This document shows positions 22,374 through 30,112 of a stretch of DNA of 33,411 nucleotides, one piece after another. The stretch spans positions 1 to 33,411 of the forward strand of contig DATDVK010000110.1 in the NCBI GenBank assembly GCA_035290085.1, written 5' to 3'. The stretch comes from GWB1-54-5 sp035290085. GTDB lineage: Bacteria; Patescibacteriota; Gracilibacteria; Peribacterales; Peribacteraceae. The notes beneath the pieces are model-generated. The model saw nothing but the letters and a program-made list of their open reading frames with translations. It searched no databases and was not told the origin of the DNA. Position 1 is the stretch's first letter. Each line of letters begins with the position of its first letter. Both the position numbers and the translations under genes were made by a program.

Positions 22374-23651
22374 TTGGCGCAGCAGCTCAATGCCGTTCTC
22401 CGTGAGCAGCATCCTCCGCTCTTCTCGTTGCTCTCGAAGAGGGGGAAGGCTATCTATTTCCCGTTCGATGGCATCCTCGGCCAGACTGCAGAGGCGAAGG
22501 GGAAGAAGTACGATGCAACCATTGGCATTGCCCTGGAGGATGATGGGACTCCCATGCGTCTGCGGGCGATTGGTGCGCGCGTCGATCTGCCGCCCGGAGA
22601 GGTGTTCTCCTACGCTCCCAGCTTCGGGAAGAAGGAGCTGCGGGAAACGTGGCGGCGGATGATCCTTGAGAAGAATCCTTCTCTCTCCGCGGAGGTCAGC
22701 CTGCCTGTCGTCACCGGTGGCATTACGCATGCGATGAGCATAGTTGCATCCATTCTGCTCGATGCCGGCGATGAGCTGCTTCTCCCGGATCTGTACTGGG
22801 GCAACTACGATCTCATCTTCTCCCATATGTACGGGGCGGGGCTCCGGACCTTCCGCACATTCAAGGGAGGCTGGTTCGATACCGGGGCGCTCCGGTCCGC
22901 ACTCCGGCGGGGGAAGGGCAAGAAGGTACTTCTGCTGAATTTCCCGAACAACCCAAGCGGCTACACTCCCACGGAGGAGGAGGCGCAGCGCATCGTTTCC
23001 ATCATCCGCGAGCGTGCCGATGCCGGGGATACCATCGCCGTGCTTCTGGATGACGCGTACTTCGGGCTCGTCTACCGGGAGGGTGTTTTCCGCGAGTCGC
23101 TCTTCTCTCTGCTCGCAGATCTCCACGAGAGGGTTCTTGCGGTGAAGATCGATGGTGCATCCAAAGAAGAGTATGTCTGGGGGCTGCGCATCGGCTTCGT
23201 CACATTCGCTGCAAAGGGGATGACCTCCGCAGTGCGTGAAGCATTCGAGGCGAAACTTGCGGGTACGGTACGTGCCACCGTCTCGAGTGCCTCGCACCTC
23301 TCCCAGAGCCTGCTCCTTGCAGCCTATGCTGACGAGTCCTATGAGCGGGAGAAGTACGAGAAGTATGCCATTCTGAAGGATCGTTTCGAGGAGGCACAGC
23401 GCGTCCTCTCCGATCCGAAGTTCGCGTCGGTCTTCACGCCCCTCCCGTTCAACTCCGGCTACTTTTTGTGCGTGGAGCTGCGGGAAGGACTGGATGCGGA
23501 AGCCATCCGCAAAAAACTTCTCTCCGCATTCGATACGGGAGTGATAGCGCTCGGCAACAAGTTCCGCATCGCGTATTCTTCCCTTCCTGTCTCCGCCATC
23601 CGCCCCTTGTTTGAGAATCTCTACCGGGCGTGTTCAGCAATGAAGCAATGA
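22374..23651 (+). CDS. PLP-dependent aminotransferase, class I/II fold
   Basis: Transfers an amino group between an amino acid and a 2-oxo acid; the substrate is not evident. Over 425 residues there are LNFPNNPSGY with the PLP-contacting Asn, DDAYFGLVY with the expected Asp and Tyr, and GASKEEYVWGLRIGF with Lys264 as the Schiff-base lysine and Arg272 nearby. The first usable start is TTG 22374; the frame stays open upstream, and the preceding codons (His-Pro before Leu-Ala-Gln) resemble the family's N-terminus, so an unusual upstream start is possible. It precedes pdxS and pdxT, which make its cofactor, but a long hairpin repeat separates them. Confidence 0.85.
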   Translation: MAQQLNAVLREQHPPLFSLLSKRGKAIYFPFDGILGQTAEAKGKKYDATIGIALEDDGTPMRLRAIGARVDLPPGEVFSYAPSFGKKELRETWRRMILEKNPSLSAEVSLPVVTGGITHAMSIVASILLDAGDELLLPDLYWGNYDLIFSHMYGAGLRTFRTFKGGWFDTGALRSALRRGKGKKVLLLNFPNNPSGYTPTEEEAQRIVSIIRERADAGDTIAVLLDDAYFGLVYREGVFRESLFSLLADLHERVLAVKIDGASKEEYVWGLRIGFVTFAAKGMTSAVREAFEAKLAGTVRATVSSASHLSQSLLLAAYADESYEREKYEKYAILKDRFEEAQRVLSDPKFASVFTPLPFNSGYFLCVELREGLDAEAIRKKLLSAFDTGVIALGNKFRIAYSSLPVSAIRPLFENLYRACSAMKQ

Positions 23652-23673
23652 GCATGTTCTCTCTTGGAAGTCT

Positions 23674-23775
23674 GGGTTTTGAGTACTGGAATACTAGAAT
23701 ACTTGAGTACCTGAATACTTGATCACTTGAAATATCCGAGTATTCCAGTGCTCAAGTACTCAAGGGAAAAAACCC
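23674..23775. repeat. 102-bp imperfect palindrome built from an 8-bp repeat
   Basis: Units close to GAATACTT follow each other with an 8-bp period on the left (GAGTACTG, GAATACTA, GAATACTT, GAGTACCT, GAATACTT) and continue as the complementary sense on the right (AGTATTCC, AGTGCTCA, AGTACTCA). Outer arms GGGTTTT (23674-23680) and AAAAAACCC (ending 23775) also pair. The whole can form a long hairpin. It lies between the aminotransferase stop and the pdxS start, 9 bp before the ATG. Confidence 0.8.
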
Positions 23776-23784
23776 AAATACTCA

Positions 23785-24699
23785 ATGCTGCATATCCCAT
23801 ATTTCCTCTATACTGCAGCTCCTGTGCAAGGCAGGCAGAACATTCTCGGCCAAGACTTCGCGAAGATGCTGAGAGGCGGGGTCATTATGGATGTTGTGAG
23901 CGCGGAGCAGGCATGCATTGCGCAGGCTGCTGGAGCGTGTGCTGTCATGGCTCTCGAACGCATACCGGCGGATATCCGCACGCAGGGCGGGGTGGCACGC
24001 ATGAGCGATCCGCAGCTCATCCGCGAGATACAGGAAGCAGTCTCTATTCCCGTCATGGCGAAGGTGCGCATAGGGCATACGGCGGAAGCGCGCATCCTCG
24101 AGGCTCTTGAGATCGATTTCATCGACGAGAGCGAGGTGCTCACGCCGGCAGATCCTTTCGCACACATCGACAAAACACAGTTTCAGGTGCCGTTCGTCTG
24201 TGGCGCAACCAATCTCGGCGAAGGTCTGCGCAGAGTGGAGGAGGGGGCATCGATGATCCGCACGAAAGGCGAGGCCGGCACAGGAAATGTCATTGAGGCG
24301 GTGCGTCACATGAAAATTATCAGGAGTGGAATCGCATCGTTGAGTGAGATGAGAGAGGAGGAGCTTGCCACGTTCGCTTCCAGGGAGCGGATATCTCTTG
24401 GTCTTGTGCGGAGTGTGCGGGATGCAGGGCGTCTTCCCGTTGTCACGTTCGTTGCGGGAGGAGTGGCCACTCCTGCCGATGCGGCACTACTCATGCAGCT
24501 GGGTGCCGAGGGCGTGTTCGTGGGGTCCGGCATCTTCAAAGCAAAAAATCCGCGGAGAATGGCCGAGAGCATCGTGCAGGCAACCATCCACTTCAGCGAC
24601 CCGAAGAAGCTTCTCGAGGTATCCACAGGTCTCGGAGATGCGATGCCCGGAGAGGAGATAGGGGCAGTTTCTGTCCGTATGCAGGACCGCGGCTGGTAA
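23785..24699 (+). CDS. pdxS: Pyridoxal 5'-phosphate synthase subunit PdxS
   Basis: Builds PLP from ribose 5-phosphate, glyceraldehyde 3-phosphate and ammonia supplied by PdxT; the family forms a dodecamer of TIM barrels. The 304 residues are strongly conserved: LRGGVIMDVV with Asp36, VMALERIPADIR, MAKVRIGH with Lys93, DESEVLTPAD, VPFVCGA, MIRTKGEAGTG with Lys161 and the C-terminal RMQDRGW. ATG 23785 gives a slightly variable N-terminus before the conserved core, normal for the family. No Shine-Dalgarno. The pdxT start follows 2 nt after the stop. Confidence 0.98.
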   Translation: MLHIPYFLYTAAPVQGRQNILGQDFAKMLRGGVIMDVVSAEQACIAQAAGACAVMALERIPADIRTQGGVARMSDPQLIREIQEAVSIPVMAKVRIGHTAEARILEALEIDFIDESEVLTPADPFAHIDKTQFQVPFVCGATNLGEGLRRVEEGASMIRTKGEAGTGNVIEAVRHMKIIRSGIASLSEMREEELATFASRERISLGLVRSVRDAGRLPVVTFVAGGVATPADAALLMQLGAEGVFVGSGIFKAKNPRRMAESIVQATIHFSDPKKLLEVSTGLGDAMPGEEIGAVSVRMQDRGW

Positions 24700-24701
24700 G
24701 T

Positions 24702-25262
24702 ATGGCAGCCGGTGTGCTCGCATTGCAGGGGAATTTCGCAGATCATTGCCGCGTGCTCCGGAGCATCGGGTGTGTCTGCAAGGAAGTGCGCTCACTGCAT
24801 GATCTCGTTCTCGTTGACCGCCTCATCATTCCCGGGGGAGAGAGCACGGTCATCGGGAAACTCCTCCAGGAGTCCGGACTTGCTCAGGAGATCAACCGCC
24901 GCCGCAGGGAAGGGAGGTTCCCGGTGTTCGGCACGTGCGCAGGCGCCATCGTCCTTGCGGACGAAGTCACGGGGACTCCGGTTCCCTCCCTCCGCCTCAT
25001 AGACATGTGCATCGAGCGAAATGCATACGGGCGGCAGTTGCAGAGCTTCCAAACGGATCTTGTTCTCCACGGTCATGCTGCGCCTGTGCCAGTTTCCTTC
25101 ATCAGGGCTCCGAGAATTGTACGCATGGGGCCTTCGGTCAATGTCCTGGCGACGCACGGCGGTTATCCTGTGCTGGTGCGACAGGGAGATGTGCTGGCGG
25201 CCACATTCCATCCCGAAGTGCATGAGGAAGCAGTGCTCCACAGATTGTTCATGGAGATGTGA
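24702..25262 (+). CDS. pdxT: Pyridoxal 5'-phosphate synthase glutaminase subunit PdxT
   Basis: Hydrolyses glutamine and channels ammonia to PdxS. The 186-residue class I glutamine amidotransferase has VLALQGNFADH at the N-terminus, PGGEST (44-49), the nucleophile elbow GTCAGAI with Cys79, and ATFHPEVHEE with His170 and Glu172, so the catalytic triad is complete. Length is typical. Directly downstream of pdxS with a 2-nt gap, one operon. The next gene has its own promoter overlapping the pdxT end. Confidence 0.97.
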   Translation: MAAGVLALQGNFADHCRVLRSIGCVCKEVRSLHDLVLVDRLIIPGGESTVIGKLLQESGLAQEINRRRREGRFPVFGTCAGAIVLADEVTGTPVPSLRLIDMCIERNAYGRQLQSFQTDLVLHGHAAPVPVSFIRAPRIVRMGPSVNVLATHGGYPVLVRQGDVLAATFHPEVHEEAVLHRLFMEM

Positions 25263-25279
25263 AAGGCGGAGATTTTCGG

Positions 25280-25285
25280 TATACT
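25280..25285 (+). promoter_or_regulatory. -10 box of the LysE/RhtB-type gene
   Basis: TATACT ends 7 nt before the GTG at 25293, so the mRNA would start at or next to the start codon. No clear -35 is visible at 16-18 bp. Confidence 0.5.
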
Positions 25286-25292
25286 TTTCTCT

Positions 25293-25913
25293 GTGTCGGC
25301 GTTCCTCACCATTGCTGTCATCCATTTTCTGGCTGTTGTGAGCCCTGGTCCGGATTTTGCCATCGTGACCCGGAATAGCCTGAGTTACTCACGGAGGGAC
25401 GGTGTTGCCACCGCGGCGGGGTGCGGACTGGGTATCCTTGTTCACGTTTCCTATTCGCTCCTCGGGATCGGACTCCTGATCTCGCGGTCCATTTTGCTTT
25501 TCACCATTATCAAGTACATTGGTGCTGCCTACCTTATCTACATCGGGTGGAAAGCGCTGGCTTCGAAGCCAGAGAAGGTTTCTGCTCTGTGTGCCCAGAA
25601 GCTGCGACCGATCACTCTGAGGCAAGCGTTTTGCAATGGTTTCTTCACGAATGTTCTCAACCCGAAAGCGACACTGTTCATGCTGGCACTTTTTACGCAG
25701 GTGATCGAGCCTTCTACTCCCGTAGCTGTCCAGGCTTTCTACGGGATCTACATGGGTGTTGCTACATTCGTGTGGTTTTCATTCATTGCTTCTGTTTTTT
25801 CTCTCCGTGCCATCAGGCAGTGCCTCGGGGACATCCAGTCGGGCATCGAACGTTCCATGGGTGCGGTGTTGATTGCCCTGGGTCTGAAAGTGGCACTTTC
25901 GGCACAGGAGTAG
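25293..25913 (+). CDS. LysE/RhtB-family amino acid exporter
   Basis: A membrane protein that exports amino acids or derivatives; the exact substrate is not evident. The 206 residues have six hydrophobic segments and the family motif near the N-terminus, VVSPGPDFAIVTRNSL, followed by GVATAAGCGLGILVH and the LNPKATLFMLALF stretch in the middle. GTG 25293 is used as start because the first helix (FLTIAVIHFLAVVSPGP) begins there and a -10 box lies 7 nt upstream. It is convergent with the next gene; a perfect palindrome covers the junction. Confidence 0.92.
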   Translation: MSAFLTIAVIHFLAVVSPGPDFAIVTRNSLSYSRRDGVATAAGCGLGILVHVSYSLLGIGLLISRSILLFTIIKYIGAAYLIYIGWKALASKPEKVSALCAQKLRPITLRQAFCNGFFTNVLNPKATLFMLALFTQVIEPSTPVAVQAFYGIYMGVATFVWFSFIASVFSLRAIRQCLGDIQSGIERSMGAVLIALGLKVALSAQE

Positions 25914-25919
25914 GGAGAG

Positions 25920-25935
25920 GGAAGAAGCTTCTTCC
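25920..25935. terminator. Perfect palindrome between convergent genes
   Basis: GGAAGAAGCTTCTTCC is a perfect 16-bp palindrome between the TAG of the exporter and the stop of the minus-strand gene, with GTAGG and CCTAC further out. No U tract. Termination is inferred from position. Confidence 0.4.
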
Positions 25936-26606
25936 TACTCTTCTGTTCCTTCCACTTCCTCTTTCTCATAGAGTGCCTCTTCCCGTTCCCGAACTTCCTG
26001 CCGGATGCACATGATGCGCTGTGCTCCCCGCTTGTAGCGGCACACAACTTCTGCTTCCTTCTGGAAATCCTGCCTCTTCTCGAGTTTTTCACGGATTTCC
26101 CGTTCCATTGTCTGCATATCTGCTCTGCGGAGGGACCGGATATCTTCGTACTTTTCAAGATTCTCGCTTCTCCCGCGGATCTGCTGGCTTACACGATTGC
26201 GGACATTATCGCCTGTGCGATTCTGTATGAACTGGTTACTCGATTCTATGGTTCTCTGTGTCTGTGAGGAGCGTATACGCTCCGTGCGTGACTGCTGTCG
26301 TTTCTCCCTCTGTCCAGCCAAACGGCTGATATCCTCCTGTTTTTTCACAGTATTCAGACAGCGGCGCACGTAGAAACGCAGAGGGTTATCCACTTCCCAG
26401 AGGTACCCGATGTTTCCTGTGGAGAATCGGATGGATTCCTCATCAATTCCCACTGCTTTCATGCAAGCTGCTTCTGCTTCTTCCTCGGTTGCAAACGGTC
26501 CCTCCACTTCCAGGTACTTTTTTACAACCGGGCGTGCGGCAAATGCCACGGTTGGAATGAGCAGTACAAAGAGCGTACCGGTGGCAATAAAGGAGTGGAG
26601 TTTCAT
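25935..26606 (-). CDS. Secreted coiled-coil protein of unknown function
   Basis: I do not recognise the family. From ATG 26606 the protein has 223 residues with a clear signal peptide (MKLHSFIATGTLFVLLIPT, cleavage likely after AFA). The mature start (RPVVKKYLEVEGPFATEEEAEAACMKAV) has a compact alpha/beta look, then a long Arg/Gln/Glu-rich helical stretch (RLAGQREKRQQSRTERIR and onward) that is probably coiled coil, and two late cysteines (VVCRYKRGAQRIMC). The frame is open further upstream, but those codons lie in the intergenic DNA after the GT39-like gene. It probably acts outside the membrane; partners unknown. Confidence 0.75.
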   Translation of the reverse strand: MKLHSFIATGTLFVLLIPTVAFAARPVVKKYLEVEGPFATEEEAEAACMKAVGIDEESIRFSTGNIGYLWEVDNPLRFYVRRCLNTVKKQEDISRLAGQREKRQQSRTERIRSSQTQRTIESSNQFIQNRTGDNVRNRVSQQIRGRSENLEKYEDIRSLRRADMQTMEREIREKLEKRQDFQKEAEVVCRYKRGAQRIMCIRQEVREREEALYEKEEVEGTEE

Positions 26607-26694
26607 AAGGAGAGGGGGTACCCGCAATTTTGCGCGTAGACTGCTTTTCGTGCAAACGCATCCTATTGGCACAGCCCTGAAACCTGACATAGAT

Positions 26695-28557
26695 TCAAAG
26701 GACTGTCCCGGGAGAATCACCTCTGCCAGACACTGATTCCTGTACTGGCAGAAGGACGATTTTCCCGTCGGGATCCCCCTGTCCTGCGGGGAGATACTTC
26801 TTCCCTTCATCCATGAAGAGTAGTGCACAGAGGTGTTCCTGCTTTGCAAGCGGCAATTGTTTCTCTGTCATGCTCACGAACCGGATATCTGTGCCCATCT
26901 GTTTTGCTCTCACAAAAAGTGGATAGTGATAGTACGAGAGCACACCGACGTTGTGGCAATCCATTCGCATCAGTTCGTCGATTGCATGTTCGTACGCGGT
27001 TTGCTTCTGGGGGCCGAGATCGTAGAAATACTGCGGCCACCTGTCGGCTATAAGAATGGAAGGAGCTCCCTTCCCCATCAGGAGCGTATTGGGAACAATG
27101 GGATTTAAGTCGCTGAAAAGCAGGGCGGGGATCGCTGCAACGTACAGAAATACCGCAATGAGTCGCAGCCATTTTCTTGAGGTAGCCGTAGCGAATGCTA
27201 TGCCGACTACAGGAGCAGCCAGTATGAGGAAGGGCATATGGAGTCTTGTCCCGTAAGGATTCCAACTGAGGAATGACCAGGTGATCACAAGACCGCCGAG
27301 GATGGCACCTAGGTACCAGTAATGCTGCTTTTTCTTGGGGAGAGAGAGCAGTGGCACACTCACAACACTTAGAATAATGATAAGGAAATGGAATGGGTTT
27401 CCGGCAAATACTTCATGCGTTTGTGATTTTGGGATATTGAATTCTTGGGATTCGGTGTTTGTACGGTCGATTTCTACGTGCATCACTGCATGTATGTTCT
27501 GGATACCTCGTTCGACAAATGGATTACCGACCATAAGTAATCCTGTTTCGAGGGAGGCATTCTTCAAAATATTCGAAGCGGCAATCGCCGGAGAAAATTC
27601 AGTGTTGATGTTTGTTGCCATATCTTTTCTTGGAACGAGGAAATGCCCAATACTTTCGATGTTTCGGAGGTACTGTGTGGCATTCAGGCTAAGAGCGATG
27701 CTGCCGACTATCAGTGCATGAGAAAGCAGGCGGGTTGGTTGCTTGCGGAGCGAAAGGATGTACCAGAGCACGAATGCGGGGGCGAAAAAATAAGCATTCA
27801 GTTTTGTGAGTAAGCTGAGTCCGAGCACTACTCCTATACGAAGAGCGTTTGCCGGGGATTGGCTGCATCTGTCCCTGAGGATGAGATATGCCAGCATGAG
27901 CAGCCAGAAGGTCACTGCGTGTGTCGCCGTTGCGTTCGTGGACTGCAGTATTCCTATGGGGAGTGTTGCAGCGAAAACCAGTGCAAAGCGTACTGTTCGC
28001 CGCTCCGCGCCGAGCTCTCTGGCGATGAGTGTCACCAGGAAGAGCGAGCCGGCGAATGCGAGCCACTGGGGCATGTGGGCCAGCAGGTCTGAGTCTGTGA
28101 GGAGATAGAGCTGTGCAATGAGGTACTCCGTCAGTGGTGGCATGTACAGCTGCCGCAAATCGAGCGCAGGGTAGTGCACAACGGATTGGTGCTGCACCCA
28201 GTACGCCACTCTTGTCATGTGGTAGCTGATGGAGTCGTGATTGTTCGGAGGTGTGGAGATCGCAATAGCGAAGGTGACGAGGAGGATTGTCCCGATGAGG
28301 ATGACGGTGATCGTCTCTCCTCTGAGTATGTTTCTGGTGTACGAGAGGAATGATCTGCGCTGTTCCCAGAGTTTCTTTCCAAAGAGCAGCCACCCAACGA
28401 TGCCCACGATGCTCCACAGGAACACCACCCATAGTGCGTTCAGCGCATGGAAAAAAGAGAGAAGTTCTGTGATGCCTACAATGGCCACTCCAAAGAAAAG
28501 TGTGATGTCAACGAGGAGGGGCACTTCGAACAAGTGTTCTTTCCCATCTGTTCGCAT
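26695..28557 (-). CDS. GT39-like polytopic membrane glycosyltransferase
   Basis: Probably transfers a sugar from a polyprenyl-phosphate donor on the outer face of the membrane, as ArnT and PMT-like enzymes do. The 620-residue protein has 11-13 hydrophobic segments. The loop after an early segment holds STPPNNHDSISYHMTRVAYW, with an Asp in the position expected for the GT39/GT-C catalytic acid, then YMPPLTEYLIAQLYLLT. A soluble C-terminal domain of about 120 residues follows the last helix. I start at ATG 28557: the TTG at 28593 lies in a -35 box of an inverted-repeat element. Polyprenyl carriers would come from uppS in this window. Confidence 0.8.
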   Translation of the reverse strand: MRTDGKEHLFEVPLLVDITLFFGVAIVGITELLSFFHALNALWVVFLWSIVGIVGWLLFGKKLWEQRRSFLSYTRNILRGETITVILIGTILLVTFAIAISTPPNNHDSISYHMTRVAYWVQHQSVVHYPALDLRQLYMPPLTEYLIAQLYLLTDSDLLAHMPQWLAFAGSLFLVTLIARELGAERRTVRFALVFAATLPIGILQSTNATATHAVTFWLLMLAYLILRDRCSQSPANALRIGVVLGLSLLTKLNAYFFAPAFVLWYILSLRKQPTRLLSHALIVGSIALSLNATQYLRNIESIGHFLVPRKDMATNINTEFSPAIAASNILKNASLETGLLMVGNPFVERGIQNIHAVMHVEIDRTNTESQEFNIPKSQTHEVFAGNPFHFLIIILSVVSVPLLSLPKKKQHYWYLGAILGGLVITWSFLSWNPYGTRLHMPFLILAAPVVGIAFATATSRKWLRLIAVFLYVAAIPALLFSDLNPIVPNTLLMGKGAPSILIADRWPQYFYDLGPQKQTAYEHAIDELMRMDCHNVGVLSYYHYPLFVRAKQMGTDIRFVSMTEKQLPLAKQEHLCALLFMDEGKKYLPAGQGDPDGKIVLLPVQESVSGRGDSPGTVL

Positions 28558-28564
28558 AGCCAGT

Positions 28565-28593
28565 ATTCTAGACACGGCGTCGTTCCCAATCAA
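28565..28593 (-). promoter_or_regulatory. GT39-like gene promoter at the end of the inverted-repeat element
   Basis: On the minus strand TTGATT (28593 to 28588), a 17-bp spacer and TAGAAT (28570 to 28565) precede the ATG at 28557 by 7 nt. This is the same layout as the trpS promoter at element 1, including the -10 that spans the element end. Confidence 0.65.
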
Positions 28594-28705
28594 ACTTTCA
28601 CCCGACTCCGCAGGAGGCCACGGCCGTAAGGCCGTGGAGCTTCACTGGCTTTGCACAGCCATTATCGTGGCAATGATGTTCACCGACAAACGACGCCGTG
28701 TCTAG
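28568..28705 (-). repeat. Inverted-repeat element 2 (138 bp)
   Basis: Perfect 17-bp terminal inverted repeats CTAGACACGGCGTCGTT enclose a core with an 8-bp-stem hairpin, CCACGGCC-GTAA-GGCCGTGG. The ends match element 1 (3132-3212) in sequence and in orientation toward the downstream gene, while the cores differ in length and sequence. No coding capacity beyond overlap with the GT39-like 5' end. MITE-like or cis-regulatory. Confidence 0.8.
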
Positions 28706-28732
28706 TTGGAGGTGAACGGCGATGCCACTTCT

Positions 28733-28870
28733 CATACCACTTCGCGTTTATAAACGATGCCAGTGCACTGCAGTTTTGCAGAAGCAATTCTTGGCTTGTG
28801 CAAACGCTACGCGGTACGAGGAGAGGAAGTCTCCGTTCTCGAGATTAGTATCTTTATTATTGCTGCCAAG
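28733..28870 (+). repeat. Dispersed ~140-bp repeat, copy B
   Basis: Closest to copy C: CATACCACTTCGCGTTTA, then GCAGAAGCAATT, CAAACGCTACGCGGTAC and AGTATC at matching distances. The CTTGTGC / GTACGAG arms can pair with G-U wobbles where copy C has CTTGTAC / GTACAAG. A plus-strand frame reads FAEAILGLCKRYAVRGEEVS, similar to copy C. With element 2 it fills the 315-bp gap between the GT39-like and MFS genes; I see no gene there. Confidence 0.75.
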
Positions 28871-28872
28871 TG

Positions 28873-30027
28873 TCAGAAAAAGATGATCGGCAGTGCACTC
28901 ACGCTTCCGATGAAGAAGGAAGTCCGGATGCCATTGGTGAGGAACATCAGTCCAAGGAAGAGCATCGTACGTCCGAAGAGGAGAGAAAACTCTTTGAACG
29001 CAAAGAATTCGAGCGGCGATGCACTCTTTTTTGCCGATTCGTTGACAATACACTCAAATGGAACGTCCACGAGTATCTTCACCGTTGCGGCAATAACGGC
29101 TAGGTAGACGAGGAGTGTGGAATGGAGGGCAATGCCGAGGACGGCGAGCATGACTGCTGTCGCGACGACACCGATTCTGAGGACAGTACGTCTCCCGAGC
29201 CTGTCCACGCTGTGGCCGATTTTCATGGCGCAGAATACATTGCAGAGAGTGATGACAGACATAGCGGTACCCAGGAAGACAATGTCGCTTCTGCCGAGGA
29301 ACAGGGCAATCGGAAGAACAGCGAAGAATATGAATCCTTTTATGCCGTAGAGATTGAGCATGAGGAACATTTTCCGGTGGGTGCGGAAGTAGTGCCGGAA
29401 GTTTGTGAGCCGGAAGTGCGGGTGGTCCATGTTGCCCTCCACGAATGCGATGGGCACGACGGAGAATATGAGTACGAGGGAGACAATGGTGTAGAGCATG
29501 GCATAGCCAAACGTCATGACCACCCATCCTCCGGCAAGTGGGCCAAAGATTGTTCCCAGTGTGGGGAGTGCGATAAATTTGCTGGTTTGTGCTCCTTCGT
29601 GCCTGCGGGACATTACCTGTGAGAACAAGGAACTGATGGAGAGGGTGTAGAGACAGGAAGAGGTTCCGAGCAGCAGGGCAGGGAAGAGGTAGTACGATTG
29701 CAGCGAAGTGTTGGAGTTCATGGCACCGAGGTAGACGAGTGCCCCTACGAGAATGGGTGTGCGCAGGAGCACAACTTCCTTGATACCAACACGGCTGATG
29801 ATCATGCCGGAGAGAGGCGCCAGCAATCCAAAACACACCCATTCGACGAGGAGAAAGAGAAATGTCTGCCGGAGGGAAAATCCTAATTGCAGCAGCTGTA
29901 TGGGCACGAAGACGGAGATCATGGAAATAGCGATGGATTTCACTACTAAGTGCACATAGATGCCCCGGAGCTCCTCCTTCATCTGGCAGATTTTACTGAT
30001 GTGGTGCTGGTGTTGTTTGGTGTACAT
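28873..30027 (-). CDS. Major facilitator superfamily transporter
   Basis: A 384-residue integral membrane protein with about 12 hydrophobic segments. The loop between helices 2 and 3 reads PLSGMIISRVGIKEVVLLRTP, close to the MFS motif A (G-x-x-x-D/S-R-x-G-x-R/K), and a second copy sits after helix 8 as GHSVDRLGRRTVLR. Substrate cannot be told; drug/proton antiport or sugar transport are common in such short MFS proteins. The ATG at 30027 is preceded by TGGTAAAAT 10 nt upstream. Copy B of the dispersed repeat ends 3 bp after its stop. Confidence 0.88.
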   Translation of the reverse strand: MYTKQHQHHISKICQMKEELRGIYVHLVVKSIAISMISVFVPIQLLQLGFSLRQTFLFLLVEWVCFGLLAPLSGMIISRVGIKEVVLLRTPILVGALVYLGAMNSNTSLQSYYLFPALLLGTSSCLYTLSISSLFSQVMSRRHEGAQTSKFIALPTLGTIFGPLAGGWVVMTFGYAMLYTIVSLVLIFSVVPIAFVEGNMDHPHFRLTNFRHYFRTHRKMFLMLNLYGIKGFIFFAVLPIALFLGRSDIVFLGTAMSVITLCNVFCAMKIGHSVDRLGRRTVLRIGVVATAVMLAVLGIALHSTLLVYLAVIAATVKILVDVPFECIVNESAKKSASPLEFFAFKEFSLLFGRTMLFLGLMFLTNGIRTSFFIGSVSALPIIFF

Positions 30028-30037
30028 GTATCAGTGC

Positions 30038-30046
30038 ATTTTACCA
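30038..30046 (-). promoter_or_regulatory. Extended -10 of the MFS gene
   Basis: On the minus strand ATGGTAAAAT (TAAAAT at 30043 to 30038) stands 10 nt before the ATG at 30027, giving a leader of about 3 nt. Confidence 0.5.
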
Positions 30047-30112
30047 TATTTTCGTTTTTTTGGGTATCTCCTGCACTGTCAGCTCTCAGGAAATCCTAAG
30101 GTTTGAGTGGGC

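Noticed and set aside
26695..28593. TTG 28593 as start of the GT39-like gene
   Set aside because: That codon is part of a TTGATT -35 box within the inverted-repeat element; ATG 28557 follows the promoter.
28757..29107. 116-codon plus frame starting in repeat copy B
   Set aside because: Past the repeat it runs antisense through the MFS transporter gene; only the repeat-encoded first ~40 codons resemble the other copies.
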